From positions 1,592,575 through 1,656,574 of the forward strand of contig OX030964.1 of NCBI GenBank assembly GCA_943735955.1: a DNA stretch of 64,000 bases, in the 5' to 3' direction. The notes under the pieces were generated by a model. The model saw only the letters and a list, made by a program, of their open reading frames with translations. It did no database searches and had not been told where the DNA came from. This document shows positions 40,503-58,970 of the stretch, piece by piece. The stretch comes from Piscicola geometra. Lineage: Eukaryota > Annelida > Clitellata > Hirudinida > Piscicolidae. How positions within the stretch are numbered: position 1 is the stretch's first letter; every line of letters starts with the position of its first letter. A program made the position numbers and the translations under genes.

Positions 40503-41416
40503 ATGGCAGCCAAAATGTCAGGAGCAGTGAGCACAGGCAAGCCAGTGTTGCGTGGCTTCTTGAAGAGCAAGACAATTAAGCATGCCATCACGGTACTTGC
40601 TCTCTCCGTCGTCACTTGTGCCACCGTCAAGGTTTTCTTCGTAGACGCCAGGAAAAAAAGATATGAAGAGTTCTACAAGTATGTCTGATTATTATATGAC
40701 TATCAATATATATAAATATAATCATATCATTTCTAAAAAATATCAAAAATTATTTTTATTTTAACTTATATACAATAAAGCTTCAGTAGTGATTAATCAC
40801 TACTGAAGCTTTGTTCTATAATTGTTTATGGCAAAACTGCTCTGTAGTCCCTTAATTTATTCACAACTATTAGACTCCTCCCACTTTAAAATGACCCAGT
40901 TTTATTTTGTAAATTTAATTTATTTTAGTATTAATAAAAACTAAATATGTGAATTGATATTTATATTAGGATTTATTAAAACAAGAAATAAATTAATTAT
41001 GTATTTATTTATATATTTTATCTAAACACTTTCGAAAAAGTATATTTTCAAAACCTGTCAATGTGTTATTAAAATAATTATAACAGACAAAATGCAGTTA
41101 TTATTATTTTTAAATGAATTTACATGAATTCTTTGTAAAAATTCAGTATTTAAAATGCGTTTAATAATTTTACTTTTTAACTAGGTTATTTCAGATGTCA
41201 ACAAAAAATAGTAGGAGGAGTCTAATAGTTGTGAATAAATTAAGGGACTACAGAGCAGTTTTACCATTGTTTATATACAAATAATCATTGAAGCATCTTT
41301 TATAACTTTTTCATTCACTTCCCGACAGGAGCTACGATCAAGACAAGGACTACATCAGGATGAGGGAGGCAGGAGTCTTCAGGAGTGTCTCCCCCAAGGG
41401 CCACAACGACTTGTAG
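40503..41416 (+). CDS. COX6C: Cytochrome c oxidase subunit 6C
   Basis: Two exons (40503-40678 and 41329-41416) join in phase to give 87 residues, the usual size for this subunit. It is a small nuclear-encoded subunit of complex IV in the mitochondrial inner membrane. The N-terminus is short and basic. One membrane helix follows (ITVLALSVVTCATVKVFFV), then a KKRYEEFYKSYDQDKDYIRM segment and the C-terminal GVFRSVSPKG motif, the family hallmark. The first ATG (40503) gives MAAKMSG, and a start at the next Met (40515) is also possible. The intron carries a palindrome and a MITE. AATAAA is at 41533, 117 nt after the stop. Confidence 0.95.
40777..40812. repeat. Perfect 36-bp palindrome in COX6C intron
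   Basis: Arms aaagcttcagtagtgatt and their exact complement meet with no spacer. It lies 9 bp left of the MITE target duplication. Confidence 0.95.
40830..41265. mobile_element. 436-bp MITE with about 53-bp TIRs and 9-bp TSD
   Basis: The left end starts ggcaaaactgctctgtagtc. The reverse complement of the right end starts ggtaaaactgctctgtagtc. The two stay aligned for about 53 bp with two mismatches. The flanks are identical 9-mers, attgtttat, at 40821-40829 and 41266-41274. The interior is AT-rich and non-coding. Long TIRs with a 9-bp duplication resemble Mutator-like elements. Confidence 0.88.
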
Positions 41417-41532
41417 AAGCTACCCACAACTTGCTACACACAAAGGGACCTTGATTAATATTATGAGTCTAATTATGGAAGTCTTGTAATTCGGCAGTGA
41501 TCTCTTTTGAAATTGATTGAGAAATTCCATGG

Positions 41533-41538
41533 AATAAA
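41533..41538 (+). terminator. COX6C polyadenylation signal
   Basis: AATAAA, 117 nt after the stop codon, at a sensible distance for a short 3' UTR. Confidence 0.7.
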
Positions 41539-41599
41539 GTTTCGGTGAGGTTCATTTTTTCATTTAATTATATTTCATAATGAATTCCAATGCAAAGAC

Positions 41600-42100
41600 G
41601 ACAATTCTCTGTGGAGTTATTTACTTTACTTAAAAACATCAAATCTACTTTTCTATTGGCTGCTCGCCAGGTTTATGAAGCCTGAGCTGTAGACCTGCTA
41701 ATTTTTTATGAAAAAGTCTGCAGCTTCCGATCTAGACATTATTTTATAAAACTAGAAATTTACAATTTGGTTGACACAGAGTAAGTAAACCTTCATGAAA
41801 TATTTTTTTAATATTCTTATTTGTGCCCCACAGAGATAATACATGCAGTTTAAAAAATGATAATTATCCTAATTGTAAACATAAATCATGGAAAAAGTTA
41901 TAACTAAAAATCTGGAAGGCAACCCATATACCTATAGTAATATATATATACTATATATATATGGGGCAACCCAACAATTTCATTCCTATAAAATTTTTAA
42001 CTTTTGAAAAATTGAATAAAAATATTAAAACAATAAAAATAGGTTTTAATTAACCAATCAGAAGGTACTGTTTATAATATCATTTTTTCGATAGCCTTTC
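41600..42100. other. AT-rich intergenic DNA
   Basis: No coding potential. A (TA)n-rich palindromic patch is at about 41937-41961. Confidence 0.5.
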
Positions 42101-42109
42101 AGTCAAAAG

Positions 42110-42345
42110 TTGAGGCAAGTTTCATTCATGCGACACCGGGTACCTTTATTCTATTGAGCTCATAGGAAGCTGAGAACCGAAGCCGAGCCGAAAAAAATAG
42201 TGGCTCCGCAAGCCTGTGGGTTCGCCATAGCGATTAAATAGTTTTCTCCCTATATACAATTCAATACAATAAAACACAACGACGAATATGACTAACGTGC
42301 CGTAAGCCCGAATGAACTTCAAGACCACTATATGGTTTTCCTAAG
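42110..42345 (-). mobile_element. LINE 3' UTR fragment
   Basis: Read on the minus strand it starts agtggtcttgaag and shares a cgggcttacg-type block and a cgtcgttgtgtt block with the 3' UTR at 14284-14400. It is therefore another copy of the same LINE family in the other orientation, 5'-truncated. Confidence 0.65.
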
Positions 42346-42494
42346 TGTCCAAACCATCTCAAACGTGTTCCTCTCCCCTTAAACCTCAAAACCTTTAGTC
42401 CCGTTACTTATTTTTGTAGTGACACATGGCTTCCCCAAGGACAAGCTCAAAAGTTTATTGTTTATGTAATTATATAATTAACTTTCATAAATAA

Positions 42495-43540
42495 ATGAAA
42501 GCTTTTATCAGGAGAATATATATAAATGGCAGGCGCATTCTTCAAACATATATTAATAAAATACATCCAAATTGCATTCCAATTAATAAGTGGAGTAAGG
42601 TTCTCAGTGGTTCCCTCCTGGTCCGGGGATTCCCCACGAAAAACTGGGAAAAGGTCGACCTGCGATGCAGGCTCTGTTCCAAAGCCCAACAGCATGCCTC
42701 CTCGTGGTACTCCATGGAAGAACCATGGAAGGACAAATATCCATCTCTCAGGGATTTTAAACAACATGATCTTCAGGCTGATGGTCACCAAGTCAAAAAT
42801 GTGGAGCAGCTAGTGCACCTTGGGTGATGATAGATGACTCCTGTGGTAGCTCAAAGGAAATGACGCGTCGTCTTGCATTGGCAGGGAGGGCTTTTTGGGG
42901 AGCTGAGGGAGTGCTTTTGGTACAGTCGTCTTGGACTGAAGTTAGACAAACAGCACACACACCCTTCCAGTTCTGCTGTGTGCCTCTGAAACTTGAATCT
43001 CATCGAAAAAGACCTAAGAAAGCTAAATGCTTTTGTTCCGAATTTCTTCGATCATATGTAGCATTCATTCGTCAGAAAGGGTGACAAATGGAGCCGTTCT
43101 TAATGGGTTTAACGAGAGAGGAAAAAAATTCACATCTGCATCATGATCAAGAAGACGCTGAAGCTTCATGGTCATGGACGGTGATCCTGGGGGGGGGGGG
43201 GGGTTCTGGGGACCAATTTTTGGTAGTGAAGGGTCACCCGTATGGTTTTGACCCCAGGACCCCCAAGATCGCCGTCTATGCTGGGTAAGACCCCCTCCCA
43301 GATTTGCAGCAGATCGCCGTCCCTGTGTTTGGTAATGTTTCTTGCTTTCCAGATGGGCCTGACACTAAGGACGCACTCTTCCCAATCCACCCAAGAACTA
43401 AAAAGCGTCTCAGAAACCGATCCAAACTGACATGGCCGATCTGAAGCCCTTCAACATGAGCATCCACACTGCCCACAAGATGGCTCCAGGCAGCATGAAT
43501 TGGAGGAGGTTTTTTCATGATGTCACGTCCTGTAATGTAG
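42495..43540 (+). mobile_element. Degraded non-LTR retrotransposon interrupted by repeat A
   Basis: 42780-43075 encodes, across frameshifts, reverse-transcriptase C-terminal residues. These include VKNVEQLVHLG, EMTRRLALAGRAFWG, a SETWNL-like segment and DLRKLNAFVPNFF. The element appears to resume after a break at 43360-43540 with a W-D-LKPFN...W-RR tail motif typical of LINE C-termini. Between the two parts lies a copy of repeat family A. It has multiple stops and is not functional. Confidence 0.7.
43165..43335 (+). mobile_element. Dispersed repeat family A, copy 2 (nested in LINE)
   Basis: Contains a 14-base G run, a gaccccaggacccccaagat block, a tctatgctgggtaagacc block, and gatttgcagcagatcgccg. 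It is in the opposite orientation to copy 1. Confidence 0.7.
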
Positions 43541-43544
43541 CAAT

Positions 43545-43890
43545 TCTTCAACAACAATAATAATAATAATAAAATGAAAAGTAATTTAAGGTGTTTAGAG
43601 CTGTTCTCTAGATGGCGGTGTCTTTTTGAACAAGGCACTATAACTTAATAATTAAGCGACATAATTGAGAACAGTCCGAACCTATTTAATATAAATGCTA
43701 TATATACTATATAAGCTTTATATACTATATATTATATAGATTTGTTTGCATTCTTATCCTTTAAGCATTTGACTCCAAAGGTGCCTGTGTGATCTGGCCT
43801 AAGCCTCTTTCATCACATTCATTAAACAAGCCTTGTTTCAATAATTATCTCAATTCGAAACTAAATCATTTAGGTTTTATTTTATTTGAC
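43545..43890. other. AT-rich DNA upstream of GCLM
   Basis: Includes an (AAT)n patch at 43553-43571 and a (TATA)-rich palindromic stretch at 43690-43740. No gene was seen other than possible GCLM 5' UTR. Confidence 0.5.
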
Positions 43891-45398
43891 ATGAAAAATT
43901 TAAAAAAGATAGCCAAGTTGCTAGACTGTGAGTGGGTTCTTTGTAAATCAGGAAATATTGTCGGCCTGGGAACTTTGAACAAAAATGTTGGACAGTCAGG
44001 CACTGAAGAAGTGGGTTCTCATTTGAAACTCATTTAGTATTTTGGTATATTTTCTTTTTAAAAGCCACTACATGTGTGAAAATCTATAATTTCATCAAAT
44101 AAATAAATTAAAATTATTATTTATAGATAGAAATATGTCTGAGCTCTACAATAGACAAGTGGTTAGAGAAAGAAGAAGATGAACAGGCAAGCTGGAAGTT
44201 GTTTATATATTCTCATGCATTCTTTTCAACTGAGCATCCCCATGTCACAGTTGCCAGACTCGGGAGGCCAGATAGTGGTCGACTGCTGTTCTCGAGCGCC
44301 AGTGAAGGCAGAAGAGAGGGCTGAGTTGAAGATCACTGTGAAGGTCTTTGTGAACAGTGCCTCCAATGCATCTGTCAGGGAGGCAGTGCAGATGAGTATG
44401 CCCTTTTAACACTCTATATTCAATAATTTGAATCTCTGAATTGTGTTTAATTATTTATCCAAAAATGACATATCAAAGTTATCAATTACTCATGACAGCA
44501 CTAGAGGAGATGGGTGTTTCATCAGTGGAGACGGTCATCTTGTCCGTCACTCCGAGTGCCTTGGAAGGCGTCTCGCACCTGGACGCGATCAAGCCCTTCT
44601 GGAGACAACTCGAGCAGTTTGTCGCCGAAGGAGTGGTCTATTCCTTGGGCATCTCGGATTTGAAACTTGAACAACTCACTGCCCTTTATGAGTGGGCACA
44701 GGTGGGTGAGATGTAGTGGAGGCGAGAGTGGATGGGGGGGGGAGATGACTGTGTTGGAGTGAAGAATGGTATCCCATGCTGTAATCATTCCCACTATTCC
44801 ATCCTTCGCAGGTCAAACCTCTGACACACCAGGTCAACTTGGCCAGCTGCTGCACCATCCCACCCGAAATGGCCGCTTATGCCAAGCAGCATGACATCCA
44901 ACTCTTCACGCACTCCGATCCCACTGGTGAGGGAGGGTGAGGGTGGCTGATGGAAGGTAAGGGAGGGGTTGGAAGGGTGAGGAAGGGTGAGGAAGGGTGA
45001 GGGAGGGTGAGGGAGGGGTTGGAAGGGTGAGGAAGGGTGAGGGAGGGGTTGGAAAGGGTGATGGAAAGACTTGGTGAGCTGTGGTGTTTTTCCATTTTTA
45101 TACTTTTAATGAGGAATAAATTTCTGACACATAAATGAATCTATCATCAATTCATGCAGAAATCCTGCCGAGCAGCTCAATCGACAAGATCATCCAGTCT
45201 AAACTACTGCCCGACCACTCCCCACTGAGCACTTTGCCACCTAACCCACCCTCCCACCCTTCTGACCATTCCGCGACCACTCCCCCCTCACACAAGCACC
45301 TGCACCTCGCGTGGCTGAGCAGGTACCTGGTGCTGATCACGTGCAGAGGCATCATCAAGTCGAAGGGGTACCTCGCCAAGCTGCACAACAAGATCTGA
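43891..45398 (+). CDS. GCLM: Glutamate-cysteine ligase modifier subunit
   Basis: Six exons: 43891-44010, 44127-44186, 44251-44395, 44499-44701, 44812-44926 and 45160-45398. They join in phase to give 293 residues, against about 274 in human. The product is the regulatory subunit of glutamate-cysteine ligase, the first enzyme of glutathione synthesis. It has an aldo-keto-reductase-like fold and no catalysis of its own. Matches: SGNIVGLGTLNKN at the N-terminus, STIDKW in exon 2, LEQLTALYEWAQVK across exons 4-5, HQVNLASCCTIPPEMAAYAK in exon 5, HDIQLFTHSDP, and RGIIKSKGYLAKL near the C-terminus. The last exon has a Pro/Ser/His-rich insertion before the final helix. The exon 2 donor appears to be GC (CAG|GCAAGC), the only choice that keeps phase with a normal-sized intron (64 bp). 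Confidence 0.92.
44930..45070. repeat. ggaagggtgaggg repeat in GCLM intron
   Basis: Purine-rich units of 10-20 bp follow directly after the donor of exon 44812-44926. Confidence 0.85.
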
Positions 45399-45534
45399 CC
45401 TGCTGCCTTCCTATGCTTGTGTGTGTTTGTGTCTGTGTATGTCTGTGTTGTTGTTGCTGTTGCATTTGATTTCTCTTTGTTGTTAAAATTCAAAGAGCAT
45501 AGCTCTCAATGTTCACAAAAGGTTACAACCACAC

Positions 45535-45815
45535 AGGCCTCACCAACCACCACCACTCCACACAGGCCACACCAACCACCACTACTCCACACAGGCCTCA
45601 CCAACCACCACCACTCCACACAGGCCTCACCAACCACCACCACTCCACACAGGCCACACCAACCACCACTACTCCACACAGGCCTCATAACCACCACTAC
45701 TCCACACAGGCCTCACCAACCACCACCACTCCACACAGGTCTCACCAACCACCACCACTCCACACAGGCTTCACCAACCACCACCACTCCACACAGGCCT
45801 CACCAACCACCGCCA
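45535..45815. repeat. About 30-bp CCA-rich minisatellite
   Basis: About nine units containing aggcctcaccaaccaccacc lie 140 bp after the GCLM stop. Confidence 0.95.
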
Positions 45816-46224
45816 CCGCTGATCACAGACCTACAGCACCACTGCAACTTTCACTCAAATTTTAATCACTTCACTTGTTCTATGGCGTTATCAAACTACT
45901 TTTGAATCTGTTTTCTCATCATTATCATCATTTTTTAATCAGATGATGATCATTTTTATCACCATCGTTATCGTGTTCATCATTATCACTATCATTCTAT
46001 TTCAATTTCCATCGTTTCATCTGGTTAATGAACCAATTAAGATTAGTTTCTTCGTTTTATTATCAACTTCACCACATATCCACCACCTTCCTTCCTTCCT
46101 TCTTCCTTTCTTCCTCTCTTCATGCCATCCTACCTTCTTCTCTTCATGCCATTCTATCTTCCTTTCTTCACCACTTTCCTCCACCAATTTATTCCAGTAG
46201 GATGCACCACCTAACCCAACATTT

Positions 46225-46530
46225 GTTACTCTCACAGTAAACTTAGACATGATCAGTAAACTTAGACATGATCTCTTATTAAACATAGACATGATCTCTT
46301 ATTAAACATAGACATGATCTCTTATTAAACATAGACATGATCTCCCATAGTAAACATAGACATGATCTCTTTTATTAAACATATACATGATCTCCCATAG
46401 TAAACATAGACATGATCTCCCATAATAAACATATACATGATCTCCAATAGTAAACATGGACATGATCTCCCATAGTAAACATGGACATGATCTCCCATAG
46501 TAAACATGGACATGATCTCGTTTGAATGGC
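46225..46530. repeat. Minisatellite catgatctcccatagtaaac
   Basis: About twelve 23-25 bp units. The left half uses cttatta and the right half ccatagta. Confidence 0.93.
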
Positions 46531-46584
46531 TTCCATCGAAGACCGTTTTGACATGTTTTTGCGAGAAGTTCAAGAGTTTCTAAG

Positions 46585-46685
46585 CATGGGCGGCGATCCT
46601 GGTGTGAGAGAGTCCCCACTTAATGTGAACCCCCACTTTTTCAATAATTTTTTTAAAATCTTGTTTTTATACGATCATAATCGTC
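46585..46685 (-). mobile_element. Possible fragment of repeat family A, copy 3
   Basis: Shares a gggcggcgatcctgg start and a tail close to tttttttaaaatcttgt with copies 1 and 4, but the middle blocks are reduced. Confidence 0.4.
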
Positions 46686-46729
46686 AGCCATGACATAAAC
46701 AGAAAGTTTATTCAGTAAAACATTGTGAG

Positions 46730-48643
46730 CAGTGGCGCAACCAAGGTGAGGCTCAAGCCCCCCCTCCCCCCCCAGACCTATTCGAAGGGTTTCGCAATTT
46801 TTCGAAAATCAATGAGATTTTTTGGTGGATGGTAATGAGTTTTTCAATAAGACAATGATATTTTCTCTGGATGGCCATCGGGTCTTTATCTCACGAAACA
46901 TTTCATATATCAACACAGAACATAGAGATCCCAAGTCACAAATGTTGAAAAAAAACAGATCACCACTTAGACCTTAATTGCACTTTCAAATCTTTACACT
47001 TAGCATATGTAAATTAACTCCCAAGCTTTCATAATTATCCAACCTTCATGGGAAGGATGCTGAAACTGTGCAAAGACAGCTTATATTCACATTAAAAAGT
47101 TTGCATGTATCGAACTGCAAGAACTCTTTTGAGCCACAAGCCTTCAGCCGAGTAGCACTATATGCTCAATGTTGCTCTGACTCTGCCAGTTACTTCATCA
47201 GATGCAGAAAAAACATTTTCTAAACTTCGGCCTATTAAAATTCGTCTTAGGACGACTGTATCTGCTCGTCGTTTGCAAAGCTTGTTTGAGAATATCTGCT
47301 ACCAAAACAGCTACTGCACTTCTTCCAGTACATTAAATGGTGAAAAGATTTTCACAATCTGATCGAAAAATTATTTTGTAACTGAGAACATCTATATTTA
47401 GTTTAAGCTATATATTTAACAAAAATTATAGACTTAAGGATCTCATATCAAACTTATTTTTTGAATTTTTACCTTTGTTTAAAAATGATGACGTAACTCT
47501 AAGAATACTATGCAACTTAGTTTATAGTTTTTCTTTTGTATCATTAATAAACTAACTTTATAAATTATAATTGGTAGTTTTTATTTAGCCCATTTACCGC
47601 CGCTACCCGAAAAAAAGTTAACATGAATTTTACATTTAGACTTGCATTATATGGTTATAATAATAACTCAAGCAAAATTGAAAACAATTATTTCATAAGT
47701 TTTAATGGGGCAAAATGTGGCGAAAACGCAGCGTGAGAAAGAAGTGTGACATACTTCTTTGCAGTAAGAAATCATAAATAAATTGATTCAAACCACATTT
47801 ATTAAATAATAGTTTGATGAAATTGTGACTTCTAATTATTTTATTAGTTAGAATAATAATATTTATTATTTTAATTACAACAAAGCAAATTATTTAACGT
47901 GAATTGCAACAGCACTCATAAACTGTCGTGCTGTTTTAAAGACGAAACTGACGACGAATGTTATCTTTATTTTAATTTTACAATCAACCTATGAGAGGTT
48001 AAAAATTATATTTTTCTCAATAAAAGCTTCAAGTGTGAAGCATTTGCGGTTTGGAATTTTTTTCCGAAATATAAAAATCAACATTCATCTACAAAATTTA
48101 ACTTTAAATTTTCTAATACATTAACATTAAAATAATAATTTTATTATTTTCATAATAACTATTGTAATGAATGACTAGGATTATTAAAAATTATATGATA
48201 TCATATTACGTCAAAGTTGCGAAAACGCACCATTGATATTTAAATGCATTGAAAACGTTTTAAAAGTTATTTTGAATATAAAAAAAATAATTTAATTATT
48301 AAATATCTTTTTCCCCTGAAATTAAGAATACATTTGTATAAAAATACTAAAATCGAACGAAAAAATTGAAAAATTATCTAAACGAAAAAAGATTGTTTTT
48401 AGAAATTTTAAATTTGAACATGAAGTAAAAGATTATAAATAAAAAAATTAGAATTTAACTTATGAAATTAAAATTTATTGTACAAAATATATGAAAAAAC
48501 TCGGTATTAAAACATCAAGAAAATAGAAAAATTGATGTTGGAAAAACACAACAGCGGCGGTAAATGGGTTAAACAATTAATTTTTTCATACTAAAGTTGA
48601 GCCACCCCCTTCCTCCCAGCATTTTTTACTGGCTGCGCCCCTG
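46730..48643 (+). mobile_element. hAT transposon with TIRs and perfect 8-bp TSD
   Basis: The left end is cagtggcgcaaccaag; the reverse complement of the right end is caggggcgcagccagt. Both are flanked by attgtgag (46722-46729 and 48644-48651), the 8-bp duplication expected for hAT insertion. Inside, 47162-47362 encodes the C-terminal dimerisation motif of hAT transposases (LPVTSSDAEKTFSKLRPIK). The rest of the transposase is missing or decayed and the right half is AT-rich. It cannot mobilise itself. Confidence 0.9.
47162..47362 (+). pseudogene. hAT transposase C-terminal remnant
   Basis: About 66 residues of the dimerisation domain, ending in ENICYQNSYC. No catalytic DDE residues or zinc-finger region are present upstream in the element. 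Confidence 0.8.
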
Positions 48644-48744
48644 ATTGTGAGTATGTGTTGTTATAGGGATAGACGTCTAAAAATAAACTATTCTTTGCTT
48701 ACTTAAACATTCGTATAAAAACAGAAGTTTAAAATTGTTTTTTG

Positions 48745-48840
48745 AAGGGGAAGAAAAAGGGTCTAGACCCCAGGACTCTCTCAAGAAAGTCCATGCTGGG
48801 TAGGACCCCCAAGATTTGCAGCAGATGCCGCCTTGCTTCA
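48745..48840 (+). mobile_element. Dispersed repeat family A, copy 4
   Basis: Contains gtctagaccccaggactc, ccatgctgggtaggaccccc and gatttgcagcagatgccgcc, matching copy 1 in reverse orientation block by block. It lies only 100 bp beyond the hAT element. Confidence 0.75.
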
Positions 48841-49182
48841 TTTTACGATGAAGAGCTTCAAGCTCAAAGAGAAGGAGAGGATTGAAAAAATGAAATGCAT
48901 TCTCAAGGTCTGATTTCAACGCGACGTCGAAAGGAAAAGAATGTTTCGAGCTTAAATAACACATTTTTATGTTTTATCTTCTATGTTGTTTATGTAAATA
49001 AAAATATCATTAAAAGTAGGAAGTTGGAAAACTACACAATTAGACACTTGAGTCAAAATTCCAATGTGCTTCCGCTCGGACAGAGCAAGACGAAGAGTTT
49101 TTGTTGCTGAGCTGGTTGCCTGGGAGTCAGTCTAGATCGATTGTTTCATCAAGTCATTGCTTAATCTTCTTTCATTCGAAAG

Positions 49183-55325
<6,143 letters not shown>

Positions 55326-56353
55326 AGCGCCAGTGGTCTGTTGCAGTCTGTGTGGTGTTTGAGGGCTTGTGTGCTTGTGGGAGACTTTTTAAAGAGACAA
55401 GATGACCTCACCATTTTCCAGTTCGTTTATTTTGGAAGAAATGATTGTAAAGTACAAGAATGTTTCAATCAATCAATCACTAATGATTTGTATAGCGCCC
55501 TTTACTAAGTGAACAAAGGCGCTCTTCAAATAAATTTGTTAAATAAAACGGTTTTTAGACCATTACCAATATATGTATATATATAAATTAAAATATATAT
55601 ATAAACACACGATCAACCTCAATAATCCAACCTCACCCACCCCACCATGACAATCACCGCCAAAAAATCACTATCACCATAAATAAAAAATTCTTTCATC
55701 ACCACAATACCAACACTCATACCACAGCACAATCATTACCACATCATCCTCAAAACACAATCATCATTCTTCTCAATTTTCTGTCTTGCCACTGGTGCCG
55801 AGGCTGCGAAAGAGGGTGAAAGAGAAGTCTTTGCCAACGCTGGTACTGCTGCTGCTATGGAAAGCTTTCTCCTTTATCCTTTCTCCTTGAGCGCTTTGAT
55901 TCCCTGCGGCCATCTTGGTCTGCTGCGGCCATTCTCGACAGATTCAAAACAACCAACATTTGCACTAAAAACATTCTAATTAATTAAATTTAATTTTTAT
56001 TTAGACTTTAGATTCTAAAATTTTAATATATTATACCCAAAACCGTTTATTCCAAAAATTTATTTGAGCGGCTGCCAAAATGGCAGCCGCTAACCAAATG
56101 TTTGATTTAAGGCTTAGAAAAAGATGGTGAACATTTTTGTCTGGGCGAGTAAAACTGAATTATTTTGAATCCACTGAATGCAACATATTGAATACTTGTT
56201 GTTATACTGAGAAAGGGGATTCTTTTATTGTATCTTCAAATGTGTTGTTCAATATGAAAGTGTAGTCGATGGGCATGTGATTTTGTTTTAAAATGTATTT
56301 AATTAGAAACCTATTATTTAACATTTTTATTCTCTATTTATTTAATGTCTTTT
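55326..56353. other. Tail-to-tail interval after acyltransferase gene
   Basis: Contains AATAAA candidates (about 55528 and 55543) in a segment, 55470-55560, that includes a tgatttgtatagcgcc motif reminiscent of dispersed elements. It also holds TATA-rich DNA, CA/CCA-rich DNA at 55610-55770, and AT-rich DNA. No gene seen. Confidence 0.5.
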
Positions 56354-58333
<1,980 letters not shown>

Positions 58334-58970
58334 CTTTAAGGAGTTTGTAAAAAAAATTGAAGATAATTTTGTATTGGACGATTTCAATATTTGTTAATGT
58401 TTATGCTTTTGTGTTTTCAAATAAATAAATAATTTTAAAAAACAATAAGTGTCGTATTTAATCAAACGCTTTTTTTTATTTTTAAGAGGAAAGTTATCAT
58501 TGGAAAATTAAGAGATAAGGCACATCATCATTTAAAAAATTTAAAATAAAGGTTACCTAGGTAGCTTTTTAAATGTAATTTATTAAATCACTTCTACAAT
58601 CTACATAAACATCAAAAACAATTAATACAATTTTGCATGCATTTTTTCAGCAAGTATTTAAAATTTAAATTTTAAATCATAACGTCTCTAATAAAGGCTC
58701 AAAGAAATGATAATGTATAAGGAAGTAAGAGTTTCAGAATGTACATTCATGCAATGTAGTAGTCTGTAAAGAGTTTGTACAGACCCCTAATTGCATGTAA
58801 TTGCATAGTAAATAGAGACTCTGTAAAGATTTCAGCTTAATCATGTAACTTTTCTATAAAAGCTTATAAAAAATTTGAAAATTTCACTCTTTAAAATTTG
58901 TCTCAACTATTTGAATTTATAAAAGTACTTTGCACTGTATTCGGATAAGTTTAAAAACTATAGAATATAA
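58334..58970. promoter_or_regulatory. Divergent interval between membrane-protein gene and DNase II
   Basis: AT-rich, non-repetitive DNA between two divergent start codons. No exon or clear element was seen. The regulatory role is inferred from orientation. Confidence 0.4.
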
